Source: Lanius collurio
Taxonomy: Eukaryota > Chordata > Aves > Passeriformes > Laniidae
Length of the DNA: 64,000 bases
Assembly (NCBI GenBank): GCA_020086605.1
Contig: JACBWW010000028.1
Location: 10,532,885 to 10,596,884, forward strand
Direction: 5' to 3'
Shown: positions 48,785 to 62,124 of the stretch, in pieces
Numbering within the stretch: position 1 is the stretch's first letter
Layout of the letters: each line of letters starts with the position of its first letter
The notes under the pieces: model-generated
Told to the model about the DNA's origin: nothing
The model's input: only the letters and a program-made list of their open reading frames with translations
The model's database searches: none
Program-made: the position numbers and the translations under genes

Positions 48785-49105
48785 GTGGGAGGCACTGATC
48801 TCCTCTGTCTAGTGACCAGCAAGAACATAAGGAAATAGAATGGAGCTGCATCAGGGTAAATTCATTTTGGGGATTAGGAAAAGGTCCTCCACTGAGAGCA
48901 CGGTCAGTCACCGGAACAGGCTTCGCAGGAAAGTTGTCATGGCATGAAGTCTGTCAGAGTTCAAGGAATGTCTGGACAATGCTCTTAGTTATGCAATTTA
49001 CTTTCAAGTAGTCCTGCAGGAAACAGGGAGTTTGTCTTGAGGATCCTTAGGAGTCCTTTCCAGTTTGAGATATTCTACAATTCTACCATTCTGTGATTCT
49101 AAATT
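48785..49105 (+). mobile_element. CR1 LINE 3' end with tail
   Basis: It contains 'gggaggcactgatctcctctgtctagtgaccag' (48787-48819), then 'ttaggaaaaggtcctccactgagagcacggtcagtcaccggaacaggct' (48876-48924). Next comes 'tctgtcagagttcaaggaatgtctggacaatgctct' (48951-48984) and 'aggatccttaggagtcctttccag' (49038-49061). It ends in three degenerate ATTCTA.G octamers (49071-49101). The order matches the 3' region and tail of a plus-strand CR1. It is a 5'-truncated copy. Confidence 0.9.
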
Positions 49106-50005
49106 GTTTTACAAAACCATAGGAATACTGTACAAACTGTTGTCCTTCCTAGGAGATTCTTTGAACCTCCTTACACTATGTAGAAAAGTGAATATAAGAA
49201 TTTCTAGCTTCCAGTTGTTCAACAAAACGAAGCAGTGCTGTCTCAGCAGAGCCAAAAATCTGGGCTCAGTCTACAGTAACTAGATGCAGTCACTACTGGT
49301 GCCACTTCTCTGTGCACAGGTACAGTATTTGTTTGTCTTCTATCCAAACCTGCTATTCCTTCTGCATTGCTAAGACTGAATTGACTCATCGCCACATCCG
49401 CAACTGACTTAGAAAAAGTGCTTAAGGTGTCTCCCACAGAATAAAATAACCCACTTAAAATTAAAGGAGGTCAATATTTTTGTGGTATAATCCAACACTC
49501 AGTTAAAGAGTAAAATTACATGGGTGGGGGGATATAAGAATAGTTTCTCAGGTGTAACTGCATGCAGAAAGAGGAGAAACCTTCAAAATCCTGTAATCAA
49601 AATATTACTATTTCCATGAGGAAATCATATGCAAATAAATAGTTATTGTATGAAAGTCAATATTTCTAGTGTTACTCATCAATATTTAAAACTCCTTGCA
49701 ATCACTAAATCGTTTTAGCCATTTCCTAAATATCCTCATTTTGGTTGAATAAAGACAGAATAAAATATTCTCATATAGTTTTATTTCAAACAATCTCTAA
49801 AGCCTGTTCATTTTAAATTTCCCAGAAAGAAATAGGAAATAGGAAATCCTTTTGTTCTATGAGAGGAAAAACTGTTTTCTTTCAGTTTGTAAAAAGAAGG
49901 AAAAAAATCAGCATTCTTTCCAAAACAAAAAGAAGCTGATACAGAGCCCAAAACTAATTAATATGATCCTAAATTCCATAACAGGGGCTTCTTGGTGAAA
50001 AATCT

Positions 50006-50008
<3 letters not shown>

Positions 50009-50035
<27 letters not shown>
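50009..50035. repeat. (T)27 homopolymer
   Basis: Twenty-seven consecutive T bases. The sequence to its right does not look like a retrocopied gene, so I treat it as a simple repeat. Its length may vary between individuals or be affected by sequencing. Confidence 0.9.
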
Positions 50036-50037
<2 letters not shown>

Positions 50038-50121
50038 TGAAAGTTGCTTGGTCGTACCTGAAGATTTCTCAGCATTCTAATATCTACCCTTCTAAGCTGG
50101 AAATGGTTGATGCAACTATTG

Positions 50122-50182
50122 AAATATATTTCATATATATGTGTGTGTATATATACATATTTATATTTATATATTATTTTAT
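50122..50182. repeat. AT/GT dinucleotide-rich patch
   Basis: An interrupted run of ATAT, GTGTGTGT and ATTTAT units over about 60 bp. Confidence 0.75.
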
Positions 50183-53100
50183 AGTCCAACTTGTTACACT
50201 CTTCCAGTTGCACTCTGTGGGTGGACTGCAGACTAGGTTCTTTCTTCATCCTTTTGCCAATAAGACTTTTTTTAAATCAACCTTGGCTCTAAATCACACC
50301 AGAGCAATAATTGCCAGACATGACATACTTACATCAGCTTGTGGGCACCCACTTGTACATGAGGCACCAAATAAGATCACAGATTAATGAAGTTTTCAGA
50401 CGAGCAATAGCAACATGTGATATCTGCAGTCTGATGCACAAGAGAGAAGACAGGAGATTGGAAGACAAAATTTAGCTTACATTGCTGAAGTACTTTGAGC
50501 TGTTAGTCCCAAAGGTGAACCATGGGCATAATTACAACACTCACTGAAGAATTAGTACTGCTACTCAAATTATTTTCCAGTTACAGCATGAGTCAGAAAA
50601 ATTTAAACAAAAATGTCATAAGCCAAGGAAAGGTCAATGAATAAGATGCAAATATTATTTCAGTATAGTGTCAAGTTGCTGAAAATTTTACTGAAAAATA
50701 ACAATAAAAGTGGGTGTACATCTGTTCTTAGCCTCCAATGAAAAACCTGTAAGCACATAATGACTGAAAAAGCAAGCAAAAATGTTTGTAAATATTTTGG
50801 CAAAAAAAGCAAAACTGTCTTTTAAGTTAAGCTGACCAAGTGAAAATCTACCTCATGAAGGTAAAACAGCGTCTCTATGCCATTTTTTTGAGCTGCATTT
50901 TAACAGTATTTCATACAGTCAACTTGTCCTAAGTGTTGCCAGGGGGCATCTTCCTTATGCTAGAGTTAAATATATTCTAATATAAGAATCGGTTTATGTT
51001 TCATAAAACAAATTTCATATTATCTCATGCCAGCAAACTGCTTTCTCATGTGCTACTAGGAGATTGATTATATAAATTAATTTAGACATGTCAGAAATAG
51101 TTTTGCAAAATCATTCTGCCATCACCTAAAAATAAAACTCAAACATTGTTCTCAATTGCTATGTGCATTGTTGTTATGACATCTGACATGATATAAACAA
51201 TGTTACAGCATAAAAAAACTTTATTTCCATACAGGACCTATCATTGGTATCTTTAGAAGATAAATCTTAGTGAACATATTTAAAATTCTCAATTATTAAT
51301 TAATAAGATGATGGTCGCTAAAAAGGGTTATAAGCCATATTCCAGTTTCGTATGGATTCTGTGTCAATAACCAAAGATGACTGAGAAGTTACAGAACTTA
51401 CTAAAAGACAGAATATAAGAAAGAGGATAGGTAAGTATTACACCTTTGCAAAAAAATTTTAATGGTTATGGTGTATGAGGGAAATCCATAAACTCAGGAT
51501 TCTGGAAGATAAAGATACAACATTTCATGCTGTTGCCATTTTTTTGAGAAAGTGAAAATCAGGAGATAGAGACAATGCCATCTGTTTTCAGCTACATGAA
51601 AATGCCTAGCTAAATAAATTTAATGTTTTATTACCAAAAGAGCTTTGGGATTTAGATATCTGGATTTTGTCCATAAATCTTGAAATTGTGTGTTGGACAA
51701 AATTTTGCAAATACAATTCAATTTAATGAAAATTTGCATGGTTACGGATGCACTTCCAATGAAGGGGGGAAGAATCCCCCAAATACGCTTTTAAATTCTC
51801 TGTTTCTGATGTGTCTAGTCAGTATCAAAGCTTTTCCAATGTGTGATAATTGAGAATTGATAATCAGGTGACTGTGAACTATATGAATAGCGGGTTAAGC
51901 AGAGAGAAGCAAGATACTGAATGTGAATATTTGTGTTTGCAAGCATGGATGTCTGTGAATATAGCAAAGTTATTTAATCCACAAAAATAATGTCTCCATA
52001 TGAAAAAAAAAATGTATTCTCGAACTGAGAATACAGATATGCTGAAAGAAAATATGTCAATTAACAAAGAAATCACCATACAAAGAGAAAAAGTAGGCTC
52101 TCTCAAATTTCCTCTTTTTTCATGCAATAATCCATTTGTTGCAATAGTGGTTTTGACTTTGAAAAATTAGGTAAAACAAAGTGTTTTGTGTGACAACTCA
52201 ATGCCAAATACTGACATCTCACTATTTCTACACACAAGTTGAAGCATTAGTTTTGAGGTCACTAAGGACTGAAGTGTCCCAATGCATCATATCTAAAGAA
52301 AAACCTGTGTTAAATAATGACACAGAGTGAACATTTAGTGGTTGCTTTGTCAATGTGTCTCCATTAAGTCACACTTTCATTTGAGGATCAAAAAAGGATT
52401 TAGTGCACACATAAAATGACAGCTTAGTATTTATCCTACTGTCACTATAATTGTGAAGCATTTCCATGGTGAGACTCAGAATGTTAGTTTAAGCAGAATT
52501 TCCACCTTGAGCAAAAGACAGGATTGGTTGTCATCCCTTCAACAGTTCTCAAAATTTTCAGACACATAAATATAGTTAGATCGTAATGAAAGATGAATAT
52601 GTTATGAATACCTAGAATAGATAATTCTGAGTTACACTCCCTGAAATTAATTTCTCTTTCTGTTTTCATAGTGTCTGTTGAGACTGATATTTCTCAAATA
52701 TATTTCAATTCTATGAATTATATATCAATTTCTTATGGCAGTTCTGGGCTGCTAGACTTCAATGCTGATTAGTTAATAAATGGGTTTTTTAAGATATGTG
52801 ATACTTTCCTTCTGTGATTTTTTCTTTCCTTATCATATTAAAACTTAGAAGAAGATTTCAGGAAATACAATCTGAATGTATGAGAAAAAAAAAAAAAAAG
52901 AGGAAACAGTAGGGGAATTCAGATCAAAAGAACTCAGATAATCAGAATGGGAGAATAATACAAAATTATTTTATTTATCATCCAAGCATGTATAAATCCT
53001 TCCTTATGCTCTATTTTTATAAATATCAGGACATGAAGATTAATAATTCCTCTTTTCACTTTTACAATAATTGCATACAAACACAATCATGTTTAGAGAC

Positions 53101-56100
53101 ACAGATATACAAATTTTTTTTGGACAATAGAGGAGCCTGCACTACCAATAAATAGAATGAGGATATCAGTCATCATGAATTAAAATACTTTTAACCAAGT
53201 TTTCTGTTGTACACTTTTAATGACTTTAATTTTGGGAAGGAAATCTGATCTCTCAATGTCTGTAAAATGTATAAAGATTACAGGTAAGTAGAAGAAATTG
53301 AATCCCTACTTTGCAAATATTGGGAAATATATATTGATGTACTTGGTTGTTTATATTCACTTTTTACTCGTATATATTTTTAGAAATACAGCATTTACAT
53401 GAATCTGTGAATCTTTCTATTGACTCAATGGTTATATATATTAACTGTGGATTAGGAGGTGTAAAAATTTCTCTGGACTGGAATTACACTTATCCAATAC
53501 TGAAATAATTCTCCCAGTTTCAAAGAAATGTAGACTTTTTGGTTTCAGTGTGGATATGAAGTTGTATAATGTCAGCTTGTTGATGACATTTTCTTTCTGG
53601 AGGGGAAAAAAAAAATGGTGGATGAGATCACTCCCAAAGTTAGGGTATTTTAAACTCATTCTAAGGAAGTGTAAGTGTAAGTGAGTAAATATTGTCAAAT
53701 TACGTATACATTTGTAGCTACTGATTATTTTAGTTCTGATTGTGATGATAGTTAATATCCATTCTTCTATATGTATGTTGCTATTAGGCAGAAATTTTTA
53801 GACTAGGGCATATCAGCCTTCCTGCAGCCAGATTTTTTTGTCTGATGGTGCAAATTGTGTCTACTGTGAGTTCCACCTCAGCCTGTAATACCTGCACGGA
53901 AATTTCCCTCAACATATTTTCAACAAGTGTCAAGAGATCCATTTTCCACAGACGGCTAAACAATTCAAAACCAGTTATGCATGACTAGTTTCAGAAGTAA
54001 GTTTTAATTCCTTATAACTATTGTGATATTTTTTCTTTATATTATTTGAAAGAGAAACAAAATCAATCTTGATGAAATCAAGATGTCTCTCTTTTTCACC
54101 TTTTGAATGATCAGAGTTTCCTTTGTTTTTCAGGTTTTTGCATCAAGAAGATTTGTAAGATTTGTGCAAGAGAAGGACTGTATGTATAATGCTACTTCCA
54201 TGGTACTTTTTGCAATCCTTTCTAGATAGACCAGTGCCTTTACTTGACCTAAGACAAGTCAGGCAGAAATATGACCAAATATTCTTAAAACTTGTTTCAC
54301 CCCTTATGAAAAGATATTGTATTCTTATTCTGTTTCCTTTATATATGTCACAGAAATTAAACCTGAGTAAAGTTCATACTATCAAATTTTCTTGTCATTA
54401 AATGGGTAGTGCTTCCATACTTCCTCTTGATGGAAAATTCCACATGACCACTACCTAATCAAACTTCTCAGTGCACAAGCAATTCAAATTCTGCTCAAGA
54501 AACAGGATACAAATTTGACATATATTTTTCTGTGTACAGTGTTTTGAAGAAATATTTTTCCATGTACAGAAATCTGGGCCCATCCTTTTCTTTTTTGTTT
54601 TCTTTAATTATTTGATTTTTTTTTTCTTTGTGTGAGTGTTTGTTTCTCATTTCTTTAAAAGAAATTATTAATATTATGTGACTAAAGGAGTTCTCTTCAT
54701 ATTTCTCTCCCTTCCTTGCTCTTGCTCATTGTAAAAGTTGTATTTTCTGACTGTCTATACATCTCTTTTCTTTCCATCATATGTATGAAATACAGGATAG
54801 GAATTTCTAGAAATATTTTCTTCCTCCCAAATAATGTCTTTCCTTGCTAACATTGTGAAGTCTGAACTGAACCAGATATTTTGCATTAATACTGTATGAT
54901 AGCTTTTAACAAGAAGATATAAATATGCAGAAGTAGACTAATTCCTTGTATTTTTAATGCACATGGGAAAATTGAAGTGTAATCTTATTACCTAAAGTGT
55001 TTCTTACTTTAAATTCAACATATTGCTTTTATTTTCCATAGCAGTAGAAACAGCATCTTTTGCAGTACTTGTTCAATCCAACCTCATATGTGAGGCAAAG
55101 CAAGAATATTAAATGCCAAGTATTCTGGTATCCTTGATATGACAACAGATAATTCTCTTTTATTGTCATATCCACTTGGGCTACAGTAGGTGACTAAAAT
55201 ACTCTGGAATGGAGCATGAGCATGGGTGACTGAATCTGGTGTCAATTCTTCTTTTATGGCTTCCTTTTTAAAAAATTAATTTAAAAATCCGTACTGCCAT
55301 GCAAGATATGCAAGAATCTCCAGTATGCTTTTGTCATTATGTCACTTAGCTCAGGAAGGCACAATTGCACCTTGTGTGTGGATTTCCACTGATTGAAACA
55401 CATTTCAAACATTTGAATGGTTTTCTTTATGCTTATATTTTCCTGCAAAATGTGAAAATTGGGAGGTTTTAAAAGTAACAAGGTTCTAAATCTAGAATTA
55501 ATCATCAATGATGTGGAAAACGACTGGGGATGGGCAAACAGGCAATGCAAGTATGACATACAGTTTTGCATTAATAGACAGCAAAGAGGAGAGAGCTGCA
55601 GGTATAGACATAAAGATACTTTATTTTCAGCTGATTGGGAAAGTATAAATAGGATTTACTTTGAATAAAACAAATGAGAGAGTGAATCTGGGAAGAAAAT
55701 AACTGGTGTGGGAATTAAAAAATAACTCACAGTAAATTTAAAGAAACCAATATGGAGCCTCAGAATTAAACAGAGCAAACCCCTGCAGTCAGAGATTCTG
55801 ACAGTATTAGGTGTTGAGGTGGATCAGGTGCATTAAGTCAAATGTTCATTCTTTGTCATTAATCACTGTTCCTTGTTTCAGCCAAAGATGTGGCACGACT
55901 GATATGGTCAGGTCTCAGAGGTCAGACACCTGTTTCAAAACAATATTTAACTCCTGCAGGTTGTCTCCACTCTTGAAGTCCCGGAGTTGTTACCCCCTGG
56001 TCCCTATTATCACCTCAGCTGGCTCCTGTGATCTCTCTCTTTAAACATATGCCTCCCTCTTCTTGATAAAATCTTGCTTTCCTTTAACTCCTAGCAGCAC

Positions 56101-57160
56101 TGCAAATATATCCCAGTGCTAGGTGTGCCAAGCTGTCAGCAGCATTGACACTCTGTTCTGTGTCCATAAGCAATAAGGGTTCTTTTAATGGCCTTAGTAG
56201 GCTTTAGCTTGAGGTATAGTTTCTTGCAATATCTTGTACAGCTTACATTGAGGGCTGAAGGAGCTGAAACCTGTTCTTCACATCTTAAGATTCTAAGGAC
56301 AGTCCTTAAAGCCAGGAATCTTGGTGTAATTTGAACAGAAACTAGAGTGATTGGAAAAAATGCTTGAGTTTCCCTCATTTTCCCACAATAGCTTAAAATT
56401 CTCCAAATAAAGTCCTCTTTGTATTCCAAGAAAACCAAAGTTGTACCATCCTTCAAGTTATATTTCCCAAGACCTGGGTAAATAAACTAAAGTATTCTAG
56501 CCATCTGGCAAATAAAAAGCTATTTCTGAAATCAAATTTTCACATAGTGGAAACAGCAGACAAGTACAGCCATTAAAGATTGTAAAAACATATTGACAAC
56601 TAGAAATAAAAAGAATGCAAGAACTGACCATTGAAAACAAAAGGTTTAGGTATAAAATCTATTAAAAAAGAAAGTGCCAAGTGCACTAAAATACTGAGAG
56701 TTCATTTTAATTTTTACTGCAGTCTTCTTGGTGTATTAATTTACATAAGAAACTTATGCAACCTTTAGCAAAACAGCAGCAGTTTCTTGCGAAGATCAAT
56801 ATTTTTTTATGATCTAAAAATAGCAGCTGAAGGCCTAAGTAGGCTGTGTATTTCTGGGATGTTTATAGGGTTCTATTTCTTAAAACTCAAAGCTCAGAAT
56901 AAAGGGTTTCATAAAACTGACATCAATACTGCTAGAGTTCAACGTATATAACAATGTTGTCCTAAAGATACCAAGAGTGTTGAAAAGTGTTCCTTAAAAT
57001 ATTCTAATTACTGGAAAAATATTTGGTTTTATGTATTACCCCAGTGTTTTAATGTGTTTGCATTTATGTACATATACAAAACATTCAAATTACTTATTTT
57101 TTCTCTTTTATTTCAAAATAAAAATGAGCCATGACATAACAAAATATAATATTTTGTGTT

Positions 57161-57180
57161 TGATCTGTTTAAACAGATCA
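57161..57180. repeat. Perfect 20-bp palindrome
   Basis: TGATCTGTTTAAACAGATCA equals its own reverse complement over all 20 bases, with the centre GTTTAAAC. The symmetry stops immediately outside. It sits in element-free AT-rich DNA. It could bind a symmetric dimeric factor or be coincidence. Confidence 0.9.
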
Positions 57181-57842
57181 CATATTGTCTCGGAATCTGA
57201 AGTGTACATTGGCCTGTAAATGAAGGTATCTTACAACTACAGGATGGAAATTTCTATTGCACTTCACATACCTATTGCCTGTACAAGCATGACTGCTGCA
57301 TACATTGAAAAAATTGTCCCACTTGTCTGATGTTTTAACTTTTAACTTAACTTTTTAACTTTATACTCTTCCACTTTCACTCCAATAACTGACTTTTTCC
57401 AACAAAATCTGCATCTTGCTATATTAGATATTCTGTCAGGTTTCCATCTTAATCCTTTTTACTTTGTTCCCATTTTTCATGTTGCTGAATGAAACTAATA
57501 ATTTCATCTGTTTTAGGTACCTTTCAAGCCTGGCTCAGCTGATTTGATTAATAGACAATAAAGAGTCTGCTGGTCTCAATCAAGCAAAGTTAGTCATATT
57601 TATCTGTACACAAGCTACTTCAGCCTTCTTTCCTCTTCAGAACAATGAATAAAATCTGCCAGGAAGGATCTCCCCTCAGCACAGAATTCTCACCTCAGGT
57701 ATTTCCTTTTTCTGTTCAATTAGTACTTAGGTCTGAAATATGAGACGCCTCTTTCTTTACATTATTCATTTCTGCTTCCAAGAGTGATTTTGCTTGAGTT
57801 GGATTCTAGAGTTCAACCCCAAAATCTATGTAGTTTTCTGTG

Positions 57843-58210
57843 AGGAGCTGAGGACACTGCTTTTGTTTCATTTGGAGGAAAAGAGACTGGAGGACAGCCT
57901 CATTGCTCTCTGCAGCTTTTTGAGGGAAGAACTTGGACACCAAGGTGCTGAACTCCTCTGCCTGGGATCCAATGATAAGACATGGGAATGGTTAAAAGTT
58001 GCACTGGTGGAAGCTCAGACTGGACATTCATAAACCATGAGGGTGACCAAACACTGAAAAAGGCTTCTTTGAAAGGTGTTTGATACCCCAAACCTGTCAG
58101 TGACCAAAGTATTTGGACAGTGCTCTTGAAAACATGCTTTAAATTTAGATCACTCCTGTGAAGTGATTAGGCAGTTGGACAGGATAATGGTTGTAAGTTC
58201 CAACTGAAAT
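57843..58210 (+). mobile_element. CR1 LINE 3' end
   Basis: The start reads like a CR1 body: 'gaggaaaagagactggaggacagcctcattgctctctgcagctttttgaggga' (57876-57929), then 'gatccaatgataagacatgggaatgg' (57966-57991). The 3' part has 'cagttggacaggataatggttgtaagttccaactgaaat' (58171-58210). It then passes directly into the pentanucleotide array at 58211. It is a plus-strand, 5'-truncated copy. Confidence 0.85.
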
Positions 58211-58340
58211 TATTCTATTCTATTCTATTCTATTCTATTCTATTCTATTCTATTCTATTCTATTCTATTCTATTCTATTCTATTCTATTCTATTCTATTC
58301 TATTCTATTCTACTCCGTTCCATTCTGTTCTGTTCCATTC
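58211..58340 (+). repeat. (TATTC)n microsatellite grown from a CR1 tail
   Basis: From 58211 to 58310 there are 20 perfect TATTC units (100 bp). Six degenerate units follow (TACTC, CGTTC, CATTC, TGTTC, TGTTC, CATTC) to 58340. The array begins exactly where the CR1 3' UTR ends, in the place of the usual ATTCTATG octamers, and shares their ATTCTAT core. This suggests it arose from the element's tail by slippage. Confidence 0.95.
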
Positions 58341-60034
58341 CAATTTGTAACATCAGACCCTTCCCATGTAGGGAGAGATTATAATGAATTCCTCCTCCTT
58401 TTCTTTTTAAAACACTTTTGAGATCTGTAGGCTTTGGACAACCCCTTAATTTTTAAAGTGTCAGAATCTCCTAAAACCAAGCAACTATTGGTAAACTCAA
58501 GAGTATGCTGTGCTTCCTGTTCTTGGACATTCACCCATATCCTACGTCACCCTCAATCTTAGCCCGTGCTTTAAGTAGACTATCCAGGAGATTCTACCCT
58601 GAAACTGGATATGTTTGGTCTTAGCTCCCCTACTTCAGCACTTACCAGTTGAAAATTATATCCTCTCACAATTTTACTTTTTCAGGTCCAGATTACATTC
58701 TCACCAGTTCATCTGTCCCCAAAAATTGGACTTTCCCAGACACCTGTATATGGCAGGAGCCCCCTCTATGCATGCAGCTTGACTTTGTGGATGAAAATAA
58801 ATGTTCGCTCCTCAGAGAACAGTTTGCAAAGAGTCTTTATGACATTGAAACACAAATTTAGAACATTCCAGTGGACCAATATATTTTCAAATTGTTTAAA
58901 CTTATAATCTTCAAGATAAGAAGAAAATCATCTGCAATCAGAGTGACTTTAGTTAAAATTTCTCCTTACATGCAGGCTGGACACTACAGTGTACTGAGAA
59001 GTAGAAACTCTTAATTTAGAGATCATGTTCTATATTAAAAATAGTATTTCATTATTACAATGTTAATTGTATAAATTAAAAGTCTATATTATCACATATC
59101 TGCCAGTTGCATTCATAAGTTAAATAACAATCTTCACAATTTTTCTGTATAGTCCTAAATAGTTAAGACTTTAAAATTTATCTTTCCTGCCTGGAGTATG
59201 AGACATTTTGTTACTTCATCCAACAACAGGGCCAAATAGCTGTGTCCCTGGAGGGGACTCAGAGAACAGTAACATTATAAAAAGAAGGTAGAAAAAACCC
59301 ACCATAAATATCGCCTCCCATTTTCACTGCTGCCTGTCACCATGTTGCTGACACACAAGACTAACCTTGAGGACAATCTATAAATGCCTATATGAGGACT
59401 GGAGTGAATTTTCAGCCTTAACCTCTTGCACGCACTTTAGAATAAGTAGTTAGTTGGCTTTCCATGTGGAATTCGCATGTTATATTCAAAATTCAGATAA
59501 TTTCATACCCATTTTCATATATAAATATCTCACAATACACTTAGGAAACATGAAATAAATTTTGAGAGAATATGTAACTCTGGGCAACAAGCAATTTTGC
59601 CATTACCATGAGCGGGAACAGTATTTCACTCTATTTCACCTGGCATAAAGTCACTTGTTTTCTCAAAGGATATGAAATTCTACTTGAAAAAAACCCGGCC
59701 TATCTTCACTGGTTTTTAAGCCATACTTCTCATTTTCCATGGAGACTTCTGCTATTCTAGACCTGGAATAATATATTTTATTGAGAAAAAAAAGATATTT
59801 TCATTTACATTTAATGAAAATTTTCCCAGTGACCAGCTATAAGTTTGTCCCCGATGTAGTCTACCCTGTTTTAGTCTTTTATGGAAGCCTCTCACTAGGA
59901 GGAAAGGTTTATTACATAGGTTCATTCTTCACCCAGAAGTGATGATATAAGAGCCTATCCAATACGTAAATGATTTATATTCATCTGCATATCATACTGT
60001 GGGACTTATTAGATGCTTACTACAGTAGCTAAGT
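58341..60034. other. AT-rich non-coding DNA, nothing recognised
   Basis: No mobile element or exon is recognised. A 70-residue plus-strand frame at 58649-58861 has no family signature. Confidence 0.6.
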
Positions 60035-60125
60035 GGTCTAGTTGACCTGGAAGTGTTTGGACTTGATGCTCTCAGAAGTCTTTTTCAACATAGTTAATTC
60101 TGTGATTGTGTGTGATTCTGTGAAT
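60035..60125 (+). mobile_element. CR1 LINE 3' tail fragment
   Basis: It has 'gtggtctagttgacctggaagtgtttggacttgatgctctcagaagtctttttcaac' in pattern, followed by three ATTCTGTG-type octamers. This is the last 90 bp of a plus-strand CR1. Only the end is readable. Confidence 0.85.
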
Positions 60126-60179
60126 ATTCCTTTCCGTTCTGTTTAAAAACAGAAGTGATCTTTCCCTTTTTCCAGTATC

Positions 60180-60735
60180 TGAGACTTCCCCTGACTGCCA
60201 TGAATTTTTGGATGTGATGGAGAGTGGATTGCCAACGTCAACAAGTTCCCTCAGGACCCTGGGATGCATCTCAGCAGGCCACATGGACTTGTGGATATGC
60301 CATTTCATCAAGTGATCTTGAGCCTGTTCTTCACTTATATTGGGAGAGATTTTTCTCCCCCAACCTTCCCTTGGAGTTTTAGGAAGCTGAGAGATGGGCA
60401 AAGCCTGACTGCCAGTGGAGTGAGGTGAAGAACTCATTGAGTACCTCAGATTTCTCCATATGTGTTGTTAATTATCCTCCCCATCATCAGTGGGGTTATA
60501 TTCTCCTTGGCTTTTCTTTTCTGACCTATTTACTTAGAAAATCCCTTGTTATTCTTTGCATCTCTTGTCTTGTCCTATTTCATCTGCGTCTTGGCTTTCC
60601 TGATCCCATCCCTACACAACCAGATCGTATCTCTGTACTCTACCAAGGTCACAGGTATACTGCTATGTATTTCTTACATGAATTGCAAGATCCCTTCATG
60701 AGGCACAAAATCTTTTTTAGTCAGAGATCCTGAGG
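60180..60735 (-). mobile_element. CR1 LINE internal fragment, upstream of RT
   Basis: The plus strand shows the reverse complement of the CR1 ORF2 part between endonuclease and reverse transcriptase. It has 'gttccctcaggaccctgggatgcatctcagcaggccacatggacttgtgga' (60244-60295) and 'agaactcattgagtacctcagatttctcc' (60429-60458). It continues with 'catcagtggggttatattctccttggcttttctttt' (60484-60520) and 'cttggctttcctgatcccatccctacacaaccaga' (60591-60625). The 3' UTR and tail are not attached, so it is an internal piece. It abuts, in opposite orientation, the CR1 tail that ends at 60125. Confidence 0.8.
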
Positions 60736-62124
60736 TGACAGTGTGTCTTCAATTCTAAACAAGGCAGGTGAGGACTTCCTCCTGTTGTGGTGTTTGTGTA
60801 TTTTAGCATAGCTTCAGACACAGCTTGAGATCGTTGGTCATCATGCTGAGTGAAGAAATGGAGATGTACTGAATGCAGAAGTGGGTCCATACTTCATACA
60901 CCTGATGGAGCAGAATTTTTTTTGCACTTGAGATCCCAAAATGTGCTTCTGAAAGAGAGTAAGATTATGCAATTATTTATTTATTTGTATTAACAGCTGG
61001 CAAGAGTTTGGGGTCATCTTTACATCTAAAGTTTTTGCTACTATAGCCACAGATCTTATGTACTGTGCTTTATTTCTCTTTGTGCTTGCTTTGCAGATTC
61101 CTGTATCTTCAAGGGTATGAAGACGTAGCCACAATTAGTCATAAATCAAAAAGCAACAAATAATGGACAATGTAAAGAAATAGGTCTCTTAACAATTCAA
61201 TAAATTAATCAGGTAGGTATGCGCAGTCTGCACCTTGAATTTTTTGTGTTGGCAGAGTCTCTGAGCATTCCTGTAGTAACCTATGACCATAAAAATAATA
61301 ATGTGCCACAGCGCCTCACAGTCATTGTTTTCTGTCAAATTACAAAGTGTTGATGTATAAACTAAGAATTGTGCTAGGTAACAAGAAAGCATCACTATAA
61401 TCACAAGATGGGCTCTTCAAGCATGAGTTTTTAGTATAGGCTCTATTTACTGGAGAAAAAGGAGTGTTGCAGAAAATGCAAAAATGAAAAATCATTGCTA
61501 TATCAATCAAATATGCAAACTGACTAGAAATTTCCTGAGGCAAATGTAGTCACCACTCCCAGGTGGATCAAAAATTAAGTGACATGCAAAAATAAAGGGC
61601 AGTCTCTGAGCTAATTCAACTCAAAGCTGGTCAGCCCAAGCTGATGCAGACAAATTGTCCCATAAAAATTTTGGTCCAAATACTGTGTTCAGTTTTCAGT
61701 TGCCATGTATACAATTACATCTGAGTCAATGAACTGTTTGGGGATGTCAGACAAAGGACAGCTGACTTCTAGAAACAGACTACCTAAACACAAATACCAA
61801 GAAGTACACAATTTATAAGCAACAACGATTCTACTCTATGTTCGTTTTCAAAGATCTATGATTTGATCCTTAAGATTTATTTTTAACTATTTCATATTGT
61901 ATACTGCAGTAAGTTTCTCAACCCTGTGATAAAATTATGTTGTCATGAATAGAAAGCATACTTGAGACTCTAAACTGCTCTCATATTTTCTAAGCAAAGA
62001 TGTGTAGAACATAACAGAGCAAATGTTTATCCACTTATGACTACCCAACTGTGTTAGATATACCAGCTTTTCTTTATTCTGCCAGATTTCTGCATGCATC
62101 TGCTACCCCAAAATATTTCATGCA
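60736..62124. other. AT-rich non-coding DNA, nothing recognised
   Basis: No mobile element, exon or RNA gene is recognised; stop-dense in all frames. Confidence 0.6.

Larger units (their letters stand above)
49106..57842. other. AT-rich non-coding DNA, mostly unique-looking
   Basis: This is the longest element-free stretch I see, 8.7 kb. It contains a 27-base T run, an AT/GT dinucleotide patch, an A run at 52885-52899 and a perfect 20-bp palindrome at 57161-57180. Short frames occur on both strands, the longest 131 residues at 49992-50387 (beginning in the T run) and 106 residues at 56136-56456 (-). None shows a recognisable family. Confidence 0.6.

Noticed and set aside
50009..50387. Poly-T run followed by an open frame, as in a processed pseudogene on the minus strand
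   Set aside because: The adjoining sequence does not resemble any gene I know, no target duplication was seen, and the frame simply starts in the T run (poly-Phe).
58211..58340. Resemblance to the human ATTCT repeat that expands in spinocerebellar ataxia type 10
   Set aside because: Same unit by coincidence. Here the array is the tail of a CR1 element, and nothing links it to the ATXN10 gene.
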